From: Chelonoidis abingdonii | Taxonomy: Eukaryota > Chordata > Testudines > Testudinidae | Length of the DNA: 64,000 nt | Reading direction: 5' to 3' | Assembly: GCF_003597395.2 (NCBI RefSeq) | Contig: NC_133770.1 | Span: 290,172,324 to 290,236,323 of the forward strand | Shown: in pieces, positions 1-11,300 of the stretch | How positions within the stretch are numbered: the first letter of the stretch is position 1 | Layout of the letters: each line of letters begins with the position of its first letter | Notes under the pieces: model-generated | Seen by the model: the letters and a program-made list of their open reading frames with translations, nothing else | Databases searched by the model: none | Told to the model about the DNA's origin: nothing | Made by a program: the position numbers and the translations under genes

Positions 1-873
1 GAGGGAGGTTGCTAGTGGAGTTCCTCAAGGATCTGTCTTGGAACTGGTTTTAACATTTTCATTAATGATCTTGGCACAAAAAGTAAGGTGTGCTAATGCA
101 TTTTGCTGATTACACAATAGAGAAAAGGCTCAGAATATCATACAGGAAAAATGGGATGATCTTGAGGACCATGTGATCTTGAGGACTAGTATCATAGAAA
201 TAGGGTGAAATTGACTGACAAGAATTTCTGCTACAAGCTGGGGACTCATTGGTTGGAAATAACTAAGAAGAAGCCCCTGGCTCTGTGGTTTGATCACAGG
301 ATGACTATAAGCCATCAACATGATGCGGCTGTGAAAAAAGTAAATGTGATCCTACGATGTATCAGATGAGGTAGAGAGAGAGCGAAGTATTAATGCTATT
401 GTACAAGGCTCTTGTAAGAGTTCTTCTGGAATATTCTGTACAATTTTGGTCACTCAGGTTCAAGAAATATGAATTCAAACTGGAATAGGTGCACAGATGG
501 GCAACTAAAATGATCACTGGAATGAAGCGCATATCTTAGGAGAGAAGACTAAAAGCTTCACTTGTTTAGCCTACCAAAATAAAGGTTCGGATTAGATATG
601 AGTGCAGGGAGGCAACCACCATGGAGGGAAAAAAGCTAAGTTACAGGACAATGTTGGCACAAGAATAAATGGGTATACACTGGCCGTGAATAAACTTAGG
701 CTGGAAATTAGGTTTCTAACCATGAGAGGGCGGAGATTCTGGAACAACCTTCCAATAGCAGTAGTGGGGGCCAACAACTGAACTACCATTAAGATGGACC
801 TGATACATTTATGAATGGGATGATCTAACAGGGTTGCCTGTGATGACAAGACAGTCCATTCAAGTCCTATGTT
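1..873 (+). mobile_element. CR1-type LINE, 3' portion, degenerate
   Basis: Non-LTR retrotransposon fragment that enters the window already inside the reverse-transcriptase domain. Bases 18-35 encode GVPQGS, a signature of the CR1/Jockey palm, followed by a degraded INDL segment. The catalytic motif near 102-116 reads FADYT instead of FADDT, so the copy is dead. Downstream are remnants of the C-terminal EERLRRQ-like region (about 530-600) and a short 3' UTR ending near CCTATGTTCCC. Frameshifts and stops break the frame. The 5' boundary lies outside the window. Confidence 0.8.
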
Positions 874-1837
874 CCCAATGCAGGAAGCACTAAGCATGGC
901 TTGTCTATCCCTTTTCCACCATATAAGACGCTTGTAGAAATGTGCTGCATTAGCTACTGGCTTCCTTTATTATTGTTAACAAGAGAATATTAACACAAAA
1001 ATATAATGTTAATATAAATGATATGGGGTACATCCTCAACAAATGTAAATCAGAATAGCTCCTTCAGCTTCAATAGGGTTATACCGATTTAAGCCAACTG
1101 AGGATCTGGCTCAGAGTTTAAGCTCTCCTTTTCCTCAATCGTGCTGTGCAAAGTGACACCTGCTGGGGGTCTGCATCTGCTTATTTAGAATCCAGAGGGC
1201 TTTCCCTACCAGATTATAACAATTTTTGGTAGGTCAGATTTGGGTCTATTTTTAAGGCAGCTATAGCAGTCCCAAACTCAGTCCTTTAGTAGCTAAATCT
1301 GCAGTGCAAATGGCCTGGTAGGTCTCTGACACATTATCAGAGTCACTAGAATAGCAGTTGTTAGTATTATTCTATTCTATCCAGGTTCCTCTACCACCCT
1401 AATCACCATAGTAGCAGGGTGCCTTCCAGGAGTGCATTATATTACATGACTAACTTTGGTCATGTGTGGCTTACTCTTTCCCCAGGGAGGAAGCTCACCG
1501 TACACAATGTGCTGTGTTTTTGCTAGAGAAGGCAGGCTGAAGAAGTGAGCCTTGCACTTGATGAGGAAGGTGGTGAGGTGTGTGATGGTGCTGCATCCTG
1601 GTGGGAGCTCATCTCAGACCACCGTTGCAGAGAGCCCTGTCTCTTGCATAGATGACCTTTACCCTGGTAGTAGAAAGTTCCATTGTGCTAAAGAAGTGGA
1701 GTTGCTGACCGCAGTCCTCATCATGGAGCTTGAGGTGACTGGTGGTATTTCCCACAGGCCTCAGTCAAGATCAGAGCCCCAGTGTGGTAGGTACTTGGGA
1801 GACTGTCCTTGCCCTGAATTTCTGGCTGCCTAAATAG
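874..1837. other. No recognised gene; possible old repeat debris
   Basis: Mixed-composition sequence with no convincing exon. A stretch around 1385-1480 (CACCATAGTAGCAGGGTGCC) resembles a dispersed amniote repeat tail, but I cannot assign it. The 93-codon frame at 1552-1833 has no recognisable domain. Confidence 0.4.
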
Positions 1838-1940
1838 ATAAACAGTGGGAGGGGAAACAGAAGCACAAAGCAGGGAAGTGACTTGGCCAAGATCACACAG
1901 CAGGCCACTTGCCAGAGCTGGAAATAGCACCCACCTTTTC
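1838..1940 (-). repeat. MIR-like SINE fragment
   Basis: On the reverse strand this reads as the conserved SINE core: GCCACTTGC-like, then GTGTGATCTTGGCCAAGTCA, then a pyrimidine-rich stretch. That order matches MIR/CORE-SINE bodies. Both ends are eroded and there is no TSD, as expected for a very old insertion. Confidence 0.6.
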
Positions 1941-2914
1941 TGAATTTCAAGAAAATGTTCCCATGACTGGAGCAGGCTGCAAATCACATGAGCCTCCCCT
2001 TGCCAAATGCTGAGTAACCATTGTAGCCAAAGGGAGCACTCAGCACAGGAATAGGCCATCCTTGGGCACGTGTGCCGGCAATACTTAGGCATATAAGGAA
2101 AGCTGTTGCAGCTTCCTCACTGTTATTTTGGTTGGCTTGTCTCTAGATCATGTTTTTATTTGTACATGTCTTTTGTGTTTGACAGTATTAAAAACATTCC
2201 GGGGACTTCATGTGCAGAAGGTGTCAATTTATTGAATGGCTTTTTATATTCACATTTTGGAGTCAGTAATTACCTCTCATGAGTGAGGCAATGAACTAGT
2301 TTCTGCTCTGGCTGTCTTTCATTTTCTTTCAAACTAAATATGACTGCAGCCTGCTAAGGTTTTCTGGCAATAGTTTTGCTAATAGAGCAGGGTTGTTACA
2401 AAGCAGTGTTATTTGCATAATATAAAATTAATTAGAGAAGTCTGTTATAATTTATAAATATGCAATTATAGTTAAACAAATAAGAAGTTGGGACTTTGTG
2501 TGGTTCCCAGTGGATTTCTGTTTGCATGCTTCCAGTTAATCAGTGAGATGGAGCCTCTGATTGGGCATCCCATGAAAAGAGACAATTTGCCTTACTGTGA
2601 TGGAAATTGCAAATGTATTAAAACATATTTCCAGAGTTTATTCAAATTAATTTTTGTGAAAGCAAATGAATATGTAGAATAGCTACTTAAAAAAAATACA
2701 AACCCTAATTACTTCCGAAGGCCAAATGAAGCTTTTTTTCAAGTAAACCAGAGGAAGATGTCATCTGTATATTGTTTTAGCATGATACCTCACATATCAA
2801 GTTGAGAGAGATCAGTTAGATGATTGGTGGGAAGTAAATAGAGCATTGAACATGGACATATGGTAGGAAATTGGTTGAGATCTTGCAGCTTTCTCTTCAC
2901 TTAATAGATTTTTA
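1941..2914. other. AT-rich unique sequence
   Basis: No repeat signature seen. Bases 2280-2690 are AT-rich with several TAAT and ATGCAAAT-like words (for example TATGCAATTATAG near 2459), which could suit a regulatory element but also occur by chance. No splice-flanked exon is evident. Confidence 0.4.
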
Positions 2915-3190
2915 GAGGGTATAAGGGCCAATTAGATCATCTAGTTTGACCTTCTGCACAACACAGACTGTAGGAATCACTGTGTGAAATTCTACATCCT
3001 ACCTACAAACTGGTGGTTGATCTAGAGCAGATAAGTTTTGAACAACTTCAGAATGGTGCTACCTACTTCTCTTCCCTGGGATATCAGCCCTTCATCCCCC
3101 GTTGATGATTTACTGAAGGTTTCAAATTAAGCCATCATTCTGAACTTAATCTCCCATAATGTCTGTATTCTTTCAAATAAATCTGAGTAG
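2915..3190 (-). repeat. CR1-like 3' UTR fragment
   Basis: The plus strand reads TTAGATCATCTAGTTTGACC then CTGCACAACACAGACTG, the reverse complement of a CR1-family 3' UTR. Divergence is high and the 5' part is missing. Confidence 0.5.
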
Positions 3191-3339
3191 GATCTGGTAC
3201 TAAACAGTTAGAGCTTGTCTTCACTTCAAAGTTAATCTGACATATAACTTGACTGTTGCCCCAAATTCAAGTCTCATCCACACATGAAAACCCTGAAATG
3301 TGGTGGTTCTTTTTAATACAAATTAGCTGGCCTGAAAGG

Positions 3340-5068
3340 GAGCCAAGATAAATTATCAGATGAACATGATATGTTGGAGAAGAGTCAAACAGGTCTTCTA
3401 AAGGGAAAACATGCCTCACCAATCCATTAAAATTCTTTGATGGGATCAGCAAATATGTGGACAAGGTGATCCAGTGGATATAGTATACTTTTCTGATAAC
3501 TTTTGACAATATCCTTCATCAAAGTCTCTTAAGAAAAGTAGGCAGTGATGGCATAGAGCAGTATTTCCCAAACTTGGGGTGCCACTTGTGTAGGGAAAGC
3601 CCCTGGCAGGCCAGGTCAGTTTGTTTACCTGCCTCCTCCACAGGTCCGGCTGATCGTGGTTCCCACTGGCCGCGGTTCACTGCTCCGGGCCAATGGGGGC
3701 TGCAGGAAGTGGCATGGGCCAAGGGACATACTGGCTGCCATTTCCAGCAGCTCCCATTGGCCTGGAGCAGCGAACCGCAGCCAGTGGGAGCTGCGATCGG
3801 CTGGATCTGCGGACCTGGCAGGTAAACAAACCGTCCCGACCCACCAGGCGCTTTCCCTACACAAGCGGCATCCCGAGTTTGGGAAACACTGGGATAGAGG
3901 AAAGGTGTTCTCATGAGTAACTAGATAAAAGATAGGAAACAAAGGGTGGGAACAATGGTCAGTTTTCACAGTGGTAAATAGCAGACATGGGGAGGCAACC
4001 ATCTTTACTGGGAACAGTGCTGTTCAACATACTCATGAATGATCTGGAAAAAGGAGTAAACAGTTGAGTTTGCAGATGATACAAAATTACGGAAGGTAGT
4101 TAGCTCCAAAGCTGAATGTGAAGAGCTACAAAGGGATCTCATGAAACTGAGTGACTGGGCAACATAACGGGAGATGAAATTCAATGTTGATAAATTGAAA
4201 ATAATGCTCATTGAAAAACATAATCCCAACTACATACAAAATTATGGGGTCTAAATTAGCTGTTACCACTCAAGAATGAGATCTTGAAGTCTCTGTGGAT
4301 AGTTCTCTGAAAACATCCATTCAACATGCTGCAGCAGTCAAAAAAAACTAAAAATGTTAGGAACCATTAGGAAATGGTTAGATAATATGAGAAAATATCA
4401 TAGTACCGCTATATAAATCCATTGTAGACCCTCAATGGAATACTGCATGCAGTTCTGGTCATCCTATCTCAAAAAAGACTAGAATTGGAAAAGGTTCAGA
4501 AAAGGGCAACAAAAATGATTTTAGGGGTATGGAACAGCTTCCTTAGAGAGATGAAAGACTGGCACTGTTCATCTTAGAAAAGAGACAACTACAGGGTGTA
4601 TAAAAAGCATGAAAAGGGTTAAGGAACTGAATAGGGAAATATTATTTACCCCTTCACATAACATGTGACCTAGGGGTCACCCAAAGAAATGAATAGGCAG
4701 TGGGTTTGAAACCAACACAACATAAGGAAGTGTTCCACACAGCACACAGTCAACTTTTGGAACTTGTTTCCAGGGGATGTTATGAAGGCCAAAACTATAA
4801 CTGGGTTGAAAAAGTAATCAAATGATACAATAGGTCCATCAATGGCTATTAGCCAAAATTATCAGGGACACAATCCCATGCTCTTGTTGTCCCTAAACCT
4901 CTGACTGCCAGATGCTGGGACTGGACAGCAGGGGATGGACCACTAGATAATTGCCCTGCTCTGTTCATTCCCTCTGAAGCATGTGGCACTCTCCGCTGTC
5001 AGAAGACAGGGTACTGGGCTAGATGGACCATTGATCTGACCTAGTAGGGCCACTCTTATGTTCTTATA
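3340..5068 (+). mobile_element. CR1-type LINE 3' half, interrupted by a hAT MITE
   Basis: Degraded CR1 reverse transcriptase. Sequence at 3400-3550 aligns by eye to the region just before GVPQGS (a TGGATATAGTATACTTT-like stretch leading into FDK-like codons). It resumes after the nested element at 3900 with the codons for KDRKQRV-type residues. The palm motif FADDTKL is recognisable near 4070-4090. The 3' end carries a CR1 tail: CAGGGTACTGGGCTAGATGG near 5008, closing with TCTTATGTTCTTAT near 5055-5068. Frames are broken throughout. The 5' boundary is approximate. Confidence 0.8.
3559..3891. mobile_element. hAT-type MITE (family A), nested in CR1
   Basis: A 333-bp non-autonomous DNA transposon. 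Its ends are imperfect inverted repeats: CAGTATTTCCCAAACTTGGG on the left, and the reverse complement of CCGAGTTTGGGAAACACTG on the right. It is flanked by 8-bp target duplications GCATAGAG (3551-3558) and GGATAGAG (3892-3899), one mismatch. The 8-bp TSD and CA..TG ends indicate the hAT superfamily. The interior is GC-rich and itself partly palindromic, which creates spurious frames on both strands. It has no transposase. Confidence 0.88.
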
Positions 5069-5430
5069 GGCTAAGAACATAGTGAGCACAACTAGTCAGC
5101 TGCAAATCCAACCTGACTCTCTGTGGCTACAGACTACAGGCTAGCATCATACAAGTGCCACTAGTTCTGCACTACTGTCTCATAATGCCCTTTATGTGCT
5201 CAGAAATTACAGGCAAGTTCTCCCACAATTCACTGGGAAAGAGTTCACAGCACATCTCATCTTACATCAGTGCTAGAAATAATGGAATGTGCTCCCAGAG
5301 GTCTTAGCACCATACATGTGTGAGTGAAGCACATGTGTAGGCATAGCAGTTTGTGTGTTGTTTCAGAGTGTGGCCACAGAAGCTAGGCCAACTCAAGGGG
5401 AATAACTTGATATACCCATAAAAGTCTATG
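5069..5430. other. Unassigned sequence between CR1 and SINE
   Basis: No recognised exon or repeat. The LINE tail ends just upstream. Confidence 0.4.
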
Positions 5431-5507
5431 GGTGAAATTCTGGGCCACATTGAAATGACTGGCAAAATCTTATTGATTTAACTGGGGTCAGGATTTAACC
5501 CCAGAGG
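5431..5507. repeat. Short foldback repeat
   Basis: TGAAATTCTGGGCCACATTG on the left and GGGGTCAGGATTTAACCCC on the right form an imperfect hairpin of a type seen again at 53603-53680. No coding capacity. Confidence 0.4.
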
Positions 5508-5577
5508 CTCACATGTATTGTCTGAGCCTGATGAGCCTCAGTTATGCTGTTGTAAATCAGGAATAACTCTGCTGCCT

Positions 5578-5767
5578 CATAGAGTCACAGACTATCAGGG
5601 TTGGAAGGGACCACAGAAGGTCATCTAGTCCAACCCCTTGCTTAAAGCAGGACCAATCCCCTGACAGATTTTTACCCCCCTTCCCTAAATAGCCCCCACT
5701 CAAGGATTGAACTCACAATCCTGGGTTTAAGAGGCTAATGCTCAAACCACTGAGCTATCCCTCCCCT
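5578..5767 (-). repeat. tRNA-derived SINE with CR1-like tail
   Basis: Read on the minus strand, it starts GGGAGGGATAGCTCAGTGG, a tRNA-like head with box A. Next comes GTGAGTTCAATCCTTGAG, resembling box B, and then a body ending in TTGGAAGGGACC and CTATGA-like repeats that match a CR1 3' end. This head-tail organisation is typical of the tortoise Pol III SINEs mobilised by CR1. Related copies lie at 44210-44375 and 62268-62412. Confidence 0.75.
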
Positions 5768-6121
5768 CTGGTATAAAGCCAATGAAAGTTCAGACTAAGG
5801 TGGCAAGTCTTTTTGAAAAACAAATATATAAAATGGGGCTAGCATTACAGTGAAAACAGCTCTGTTCATCTTCAGGAGCCGGTCAGCAGTTTTCAGGCTT
5901 GGACCCTCCTCGTTTAGCCAACAACATAGTTGAGGAAAATGGTCACTGCCTGGTTGGTCCCACAGCTCTTCCTTAAGTGAAAAATCAACCCTACTGACAC
6001 GCATTGTCCATCTCATAGTAGGGAGTTGGCTTCTGTGGGAAAACCTATGAGAATGTGATGCTAAATGGACTATTTAGTGATGCAGAAATGCTAATTTGCA
6101 TGTAAGGGTTGCAGGATAGAC
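5768..6121. other. Unassigned sequence
   Basis: No exon or repeat recognised. The 73-codon reverse frame at 5795-6016 has no domain I can name. Confidence 0.35.
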
Positions 6122-6124
6122 TGA

Positions 6125-6500
6125 GGCCTAGTCTACGCTACATGGTAAGGTTGACATTAGCTGTGGAAGTGTCTTTTACTTAAATTTGGCTCCCCCCAAC
6201 ATAAGTGCCTCTCTAGGCCAATTTTGTAACACCACATCCCCAAGCAGTGTAGAGTCACAGTTGATGTAACTAGTTTGATTCAGTGAAGACACTGTGTTGC
6301 TTATGGCGATTGCTACTGGCCTTCAGGAGCTATCCCACAATGCTCCATGCTGAGAATACAATCGATGGAAGCGGTCCTGGTGAGGACGCACATTGCCAAC
6401 ACAAGGAGCCAGGTGTGCACTCATACAAGTGATTTAATAACTGCGGTGGATATAGCTGATGTAAGTTAGGTTGACATAATTTTGAAGTATATATATGGCC
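6125..6500. mobile_element. Harbinger-like MITE
   Basis: Ends are GGCCTAGTCTACGCTACA on the left and the reverse complement of GTATATATATGGCC on the right. Possible 3-bp TSDs are TGA (6122-6124) and TAA (6501-6503), i.e. imperfect. The terminal word resembles the better-preserved elements at 17915, 46407, 49025, 55403 and 57524. It has no transposase. Confidence 0.5.
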
Positions 6501-7339
6501 TAAGTGCTGATCCTGGGAGGGGCTGAACAGTGACATGCTGCCAGAATGTTAATAGATTCCTCCCCATACTGCAAAAAAAAAATATTCTGCCTCAGTTAGC
6601 AATACACATGGCATTCCCAGGGGAAATTACACTATCCCCATCTCCCACAAAAATCATTCCATGCTGTTCACAACCCTCTCCTGGCCCCAAATCAATTCTA
6701 TATCCTCCCCCTCTACAAAAATCAAATATATTAACTACATACCCTTCCAAATCAATAAATTTATCAATGCCCCAGCTTTTAGCTCAATGCTTCTCAACCT
6801 ACCATGCTCCTTTCTCCTGCTGCTGCTGAAGCTAGTCTGTGGAGCAGCTGAAAGGGAGAGGCAGTGCAGAGAGTTGTCCTGTAGCCTCTGGTTGGGAGGA
6901 GGTTGCTCAGGTGGAGGAAAGAATCCTCTCTGAGCTCCACTGGAGGTAACCCCTAGTTACTGTGCATAGGGTTAGGGGAGTAGGCTTCCCTAAACTAGTC
7001 AATTTCTCCTAGATGGTGTGTGTATGTGTTTGGTGGGTGGGTGAAGAAATAGAGCTCTACACTTTCTCCTAGAACCAGACTCCAAATTGGTGCTTGGCAG
7101 GGGTGGGAGGGAGCTACAGGACTTGCAGCAGAAGTTTAGCCTCTTCTCCTCATGTCTTGCTAGAGCAGATGTGGTGAGGGAGAAGATTCCTGAGGCTTCA
7201 TGGTGGGTGTGTCCCATGTGTTCCTGGAGGCACTGGTAGAGAATGCTGGAACGGAGCTCCTCTTTCACCAGTGCTGGTTGAAATTGGAGGGGACTGAACC
7301 CTTTAAAAAGCAGGGCTTGCCTTTGTATTTGGAGTAGGT
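6501..7339. other. Unassigned sequence
   Basis: Contains an A-run near 6572 and a CTGCTG run near 6818. No exon, LTR or TIR was recognised. Confidence 0.35.
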
Positions 7340-8208
7340 TGTGACATTATTTTTACTGCCTTCCCAAAAATATAACCAATATTCTGGTCATTCAAAGATC
7401 AAAAGAACATCCTAGTATTTAAATGAAGTGTAGACACAGGATATCTGCATATTCATCTTTCTTTGAAACCTGTAGCAAATCATAGGTGAATGATGAAGGA
7501 ACAGGTGATTGTCTTATGTTAATTCATATAGCTAAGTACCGGTGATAGACTACCTGATGGATAAATTGCCATATGTTAATCTGTGTGAATAATTAATGAC
7601 CATACTTAGGAAATAAGGGCCTATTGTTCCCCAATGGACTCCAACTTGTCAAAGAAGACCTGAAATTGTATAAAAGATCCTTGAGTTGCAAGATGAGATC
7701 CCAGTTAAGCTGGTACACCTGGAATTATATTGGACATTGGACTATAACCTATGAACTAAATTCTAAAGGAACTGTTGGCAACTACACAGCTCATCATCTC
7801 TGCTATGTATCTAAACCTGAAGAACTGAACTCATGTCTGAATGTATATTGATCTTTTAACCATACTCTCTCCCTTTTCTTTTTTTATAAATTTTAGTTTA
7901 GTTAATAAGAATTGCCTGTAAACATGTATTTGGATAAGATCTGGAATATGCATTAACCTGGGAGGTAATGTGTCTGATCCTTTGGTATTGGTAGAACCTT
8001 TTCTTTTGTACGATGAAAAAAGATTTCTGAAAATCTTAATCATATTTGACTTGGGTACCTGGATGGAAGCCTGAGGCTGGGTTACTTTAAGGGAACTGTG
8101 TTGTTGGTTTCTGGTAAATCTAAGTATTGAAAATATCCACTGCTCCATTCTTTGCAGTTCACCCTAATTGTGTGATCTCAGATGGCCCCCATTGGGACCC
8201 CGGTCACA
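7340..8208 (+). repeat. Probable solo LTR of an endogenous retroelement
   Basis: Starts TGTGACATT and ends GGTCACA, the TG..CA pattern of LTRs. A central TATAAAAGATCC (about 7669) could be the core promoter. Composition matches other LTR-like blocks here (18260, 22233). No matching TSD is visible (TAGGT versus GCCAT), so boundaries are tentative and the ends may be eroded. Confidence 0.45.
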
Positions 8209-8487
8209 GCCATTATGCCATGGTGCCATTTATCGGCGTGAGGAACCTGGCAAGGGTTAGTTAGATGAATTGCCAGGCTAATCCTAAACTTAACTGACAC
8301 CTTTATATAAAAAGCTCCCGCATTGGAGGCCAGTGTTGAGAAGGAATCTTTACCTTCTTACACTGCAGAAGTGGAATCCAGCTGTGCATGTCCTTCAGTC
8401 TTTGCACTCAGTTTGCCTAGCTTTACGTGTCCAAGGCTCTCTCCGGAAAAGGGCTCAGAGATTCTCCTTTTACAAAATGCAAAGCAG
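8209..8487. other. Unassigned sequence
   Basis: No recognised gene or repeat. Confidence 0.3.
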
Positions 8488-8840
8488 AAGAATGGTCTTG
8501 CAGTTAAGGCACTGGACTGGGTATAAGAAGATCTGTGTCCAGTTCCCAGCTGTGCTACAGACTCCCTGTTTCACTTAGGCCCACATCCTCAAAGGTATTT
8601 AAGTGCCTAGCTCCCACTGAAATTAATGGGAGTTAGGTGCCTAAATACCTTTTAGAATCTGGGCTTTATTGTCTGTTCCCCATCAGTAAAATGGGGATGA
8701 TACTTCCTTTCTCCCCTCTCTCATCTCATGAACACTTTGGGACAGTGCCTCTTTCACTGTGTTTGCTTGGTGCCTTGAGCAACCAGGGCCTGATCTTGGT
8801 ACGAGCCTATAGGCGCTACCATAAAACAAATAAATAATCT
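8488..8840 (+). repeat. MIR-like tRNA SINE, split by a foldback element
   Basis: The head (GCAGTTAAGGCACTGGACTG, then TGTGTCCAGTTCCCAGC) has box A/B-like words. The core resumes at about 8686 with CAGTAAAATGGGGATGATAC and the copy ends with a GGCGCTACCATAAAACAAA tail. The middle is displaced by the hairpin element at 8579-8665. Confidence 0.6.
8579..8665. repeat. Perfect-type foldback element nested in SINE
   Basis: GGCCCACATCCTCAAAGGTA pairs with the reverse complement of ACCTTTTAGAATCTGGGC, and GTGCCTAGCTCCCACTG pairs with the downstream CAATGGGAGTTAGGTGCC-type arm. The stem is about 40 bp with a very short loop. Left and right flanks are TTA and TTTA, consistent with a 3-bp TTA target duplication. 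A diverged relative lies at 60163-60258. Confidence 0.6.
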
Positions 8841-8877
8841 GAATCTCCTTTATATGAGGCCGACTTTCTGAAAAAAG

Positions 8878-9053
8878 TATCAGAGAAATAGCCGTGTTAG
8901 TCTGGATCTGTAAACGCAGCAAAGAGTCCTGTGGCACCTTATAGACTCACAGACGTATTGGAGCATCCAACAAAGTGGGTATTCACCCACGAAAGCTCAT
9001 GCACTAATACGTCTGTTAGTCTATAAGGTGCCACAGGACTGTTTGCTGCTTTC
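8878..9053. mobile_element. Short palindromic Penelope-like element
   Basis: The left arm (8878-8970) is the reverse complement of the PLE terminus and the right arm (8971-9053) the forward terminus, so both termini point outward. The left arm includes the ~35-nt tail TATCAGAGAAATAGCCGTG...; the right arm stops at TTTGCTGCT without it. Flanks share TCTGAAAAA(A)AG (8867-8877 and 9054-9063), a likely TSD. The hammerhead stem II hairpin and GAAA survive (about 8977-8996) but CTGACGA has decayed to CCAACAA. Confidence 0.75.
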
Positions 9054-9177
9054 TCTGAAAAAGAAGCTCACCTGCATCCCCACCAGCTCATCAGCAGTGC
9101 TGAGTGCCTCCTGTGATCTGCTGGACTCCCTCAGTTCCATCGACGGTCTGTGGTAATTGAGGATGCTTAGCTTTTGT

Positions 9178-9400
9178 CATAGAATCATAGAATATTAGGG
9201 TTGGAAGAGATCTCATGAGGTCATCTAGTCCAATCGTCTGCTCAAAGCAGGACCAACACCAGCTAAATCATCCCAGCCAGGGCTTTGTCAAGCCAGGCCG
9301 TAAAAACCTCTAAGGATGGACATTCCACCACCTCGCCAGGTAACCCATTCCAGTGCTTCACCACCCTCCTAGTGAAATAATGACTGGGCCCTCCACCATT
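9178..9400 (-). repeat. CR1 LINE 3' UTR fragment
   Basis: The plus strand starts CATAGAATCATAGAATATTA, then TTGGAAGAGATCTC, GTCCAATCG and later CAGTGCTTCACCACCCTCCT. This is the reverse complement of the CR1 3' end, including its ATTCTATG-type terminal repeat. Confidence 0.75.
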
Positions 9401-10194
9401 ACTCCATCTTACATAGTTGGTGTATATTAACCTTTGCACTGGAAACAGGTTGTTTCCACTTCAGAACAACATGGGACTGATGGAGACCAAGAGTGAGCAC
9501 AGTCAGCTCTGACCCTGAACACTGTGTATATCAACCTGGTATTCTATAGAGACCGTGGAAACCAGCCTCAGGAGGACCAAATACAGATACCTGCCAGAGC
9601 ACAGGAAGCATGAGTAATTTATCTAATACATGCATCTGCTTCTGTAAGCTGTGAGCATTCTGGGTTCAGCTGCTTGATTTACATCCCTGCTTCCTCTTCA
9701 AATCAGAATGTCTAAACTTTAAAAAAAAAACCAGATCCAGATCCATGCGTAGGTGGGGAAAGTTCCAAACCTTTTCAAGTTGTGCATGTTGCTAGGGAAA
9801 CCACTCCTCGTTATTTCCTTTTATCCTGCCTGTCTGACTCTGTCTCTTGGAAAAGTGACATGTAGGTTTGTTATTGGGAAGGAATTATTCAAATTTGTTA
9901 CAATATGTACTTTCAAATCCAAGGATAACCTTTTTTTAAGACCTTGATGAGGCTTAAGAACATTATGGAGTAGGGGAGCTCAGAAAACAAATTTTAAAAG
10001 CCCCAAATAAGCAGCTATTGAAAAGTCTGTGGGATTTTCTGTTTATAAAAGCGTAATGCTCTCATGACTTCAAGCAAAGGAGGGGTTCCAGTTATACCAC
10101 TCTTTCTGCTAATGCTATTTCTGCATCCCCTGTTACTGAGAGAAGACATCCCTAAGCCACAGGGACAAACAAATTATTAGTCCTAGTCTCTGTG
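9401..10194. other. Unassigned sequence
   Basis: No recognised repeat or exon. An A-run lies at 9721-9731. Confidence 0.35.
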
Positions 10195-10320
10195 CTTTTA
10201 TCATACATTGCTCTTTTCTATCCAAGGACCTCTAAGCACTTTACAAACATCAATGGATTATGTCTCTCAATAGCCATATTATCCCCACTTTGGGGATGGG
10301 AAAGCTGTGGCACTGAGGAC
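10195..10320 (-). repeat. MIR-like SINE fragment
   Basis: AAGCACTTTACAAACATCAA followed by CATATTATCCCCACTTTGGG is the reverse complement of the SINE core around CCATTTTACAGATGGGG. Eroded ends. Confidence 0.45.
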
Positions 10321-10803
10321 TCGCTTGCTTGAAATTGGAAATCTAATGCTGCATGTAGGCACCTAAACAAGAGTGGTTTGATTTTTTTTTTTTTCATGGG
10401 AGCTGTGGGTGCTCATTATCTCTGCACATCAGACCTCACTTAGATACCCAAATACAGATGCAGATGAAGCAACCGAAGTTGAACATTTTGGCCCCGGTCC
10501 TGTGTATTGTACTGCCAGAGTTACAATGCAACTCTGCATTCCACAGGCCCTCAGATACTACAGCGAGGAGCATAGCTGAGATAAATACTGATAGCTTTTA
10601 ATTTAAAAAAAATGTATCTAAAATGTCCGTGGTATATTGATCTGGTTACCTCTGGAAACTGTGAATGGTTCTCACTAGGTCCAGAGAAGCAGGTGACAGC
10701 CCCCTCCCCAATTCATAACTGTATCCAAAGAGAACCTCAGCTGCAATTTGGGCAGCAGCACCGGAATGGGGAACCAAATGAGTCTGTCTTATCCTTCCCT
10801 TTC

Positions 10804-10937
10804 CTTATGGTTCTTGACATTCTGTAGGCTCTTTAGACTGCACATTGAAAGTGATGACTTCCCCAGTATTGCTCCTTGGATTTCCACTGGGGATGCCACG
10901 GTGGAATATGGCAGCAGTGGAAAAGTCCTAGTAAACT
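10804..10937. repeat. Duplicated ~135-bp segment, copy 1
   Basis: TGGATTTCCACTGGGGATGCC and GGCAGCAGTGGAAAAG pair with the same order of words at 12881-13020. The first ~45 bp resembles reverse-strand CR1 sequence; the rest I do not recognise. Confidence 0.55.
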
Positions 10938-10958
10938 CATGCAAGTATCGTGCTAGAT

Positions 10959-11292
10959 CAGGGTTTCTCAAACAGGGGTCACTACTTGTGTAGGGAAAGC
11001 CCTTGGCGGGCCGGGCCAGTGTGTTTACCTGCCCTGTCCACAGGTCCGGCTGACTGTGGCTTCCACTGACCACGGATCGCTGCTCCGGGCCAATGGGAGC
11101 TGATGAAAGCAGCAGCCAGTAAGTTCCTTGGCCCACACCGCTTCCAGCAGCTCCCATTGGCCGCAGAGCAGCGCTCTGCGGTCAGTGGGAGCCGCGATCA
11201 GCCGGACTTGCGGACGGGGCAGGTAAATACACCAGCCCGGCCCACCAGGGGCTTTCCCTACACAAGCAGCGACCCCTGTTTGAGAAACCCTG
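10959..11292. mobile_element. hAT-type MITE (family A), intact ends
   Basis: A 334-bp element with long inverted ends: left CAGGGTTTCTCAAACAGGGG, right the reverse complement of CCCCTGTTTGAGAAACCCTG. The 8-bp TSD TGCTAGAT is perfect on both sides (10951-10958, 11293-11300). It is the best-preserved member of family A in the window; relatives are at 3559-3891, 43822-44197 (one end) and 45707-45818 (left part). No transposase. Confidence 0.93.
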
Positions 11293-11300
11293 TGCTAGAT

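Noticed and set aside
5700..5767. tRNA gene on the reverse strand
   Set aside because: Box A/B-like words exist but the body continues into a CR1-like tail and recurs at other loci, so it is a SINE head.
7340..8208. Full endogenous retrovirus
   Set aside because: Only an LTR-like block is seen; no gag, pol or env frames flank it, and no TSD was found.
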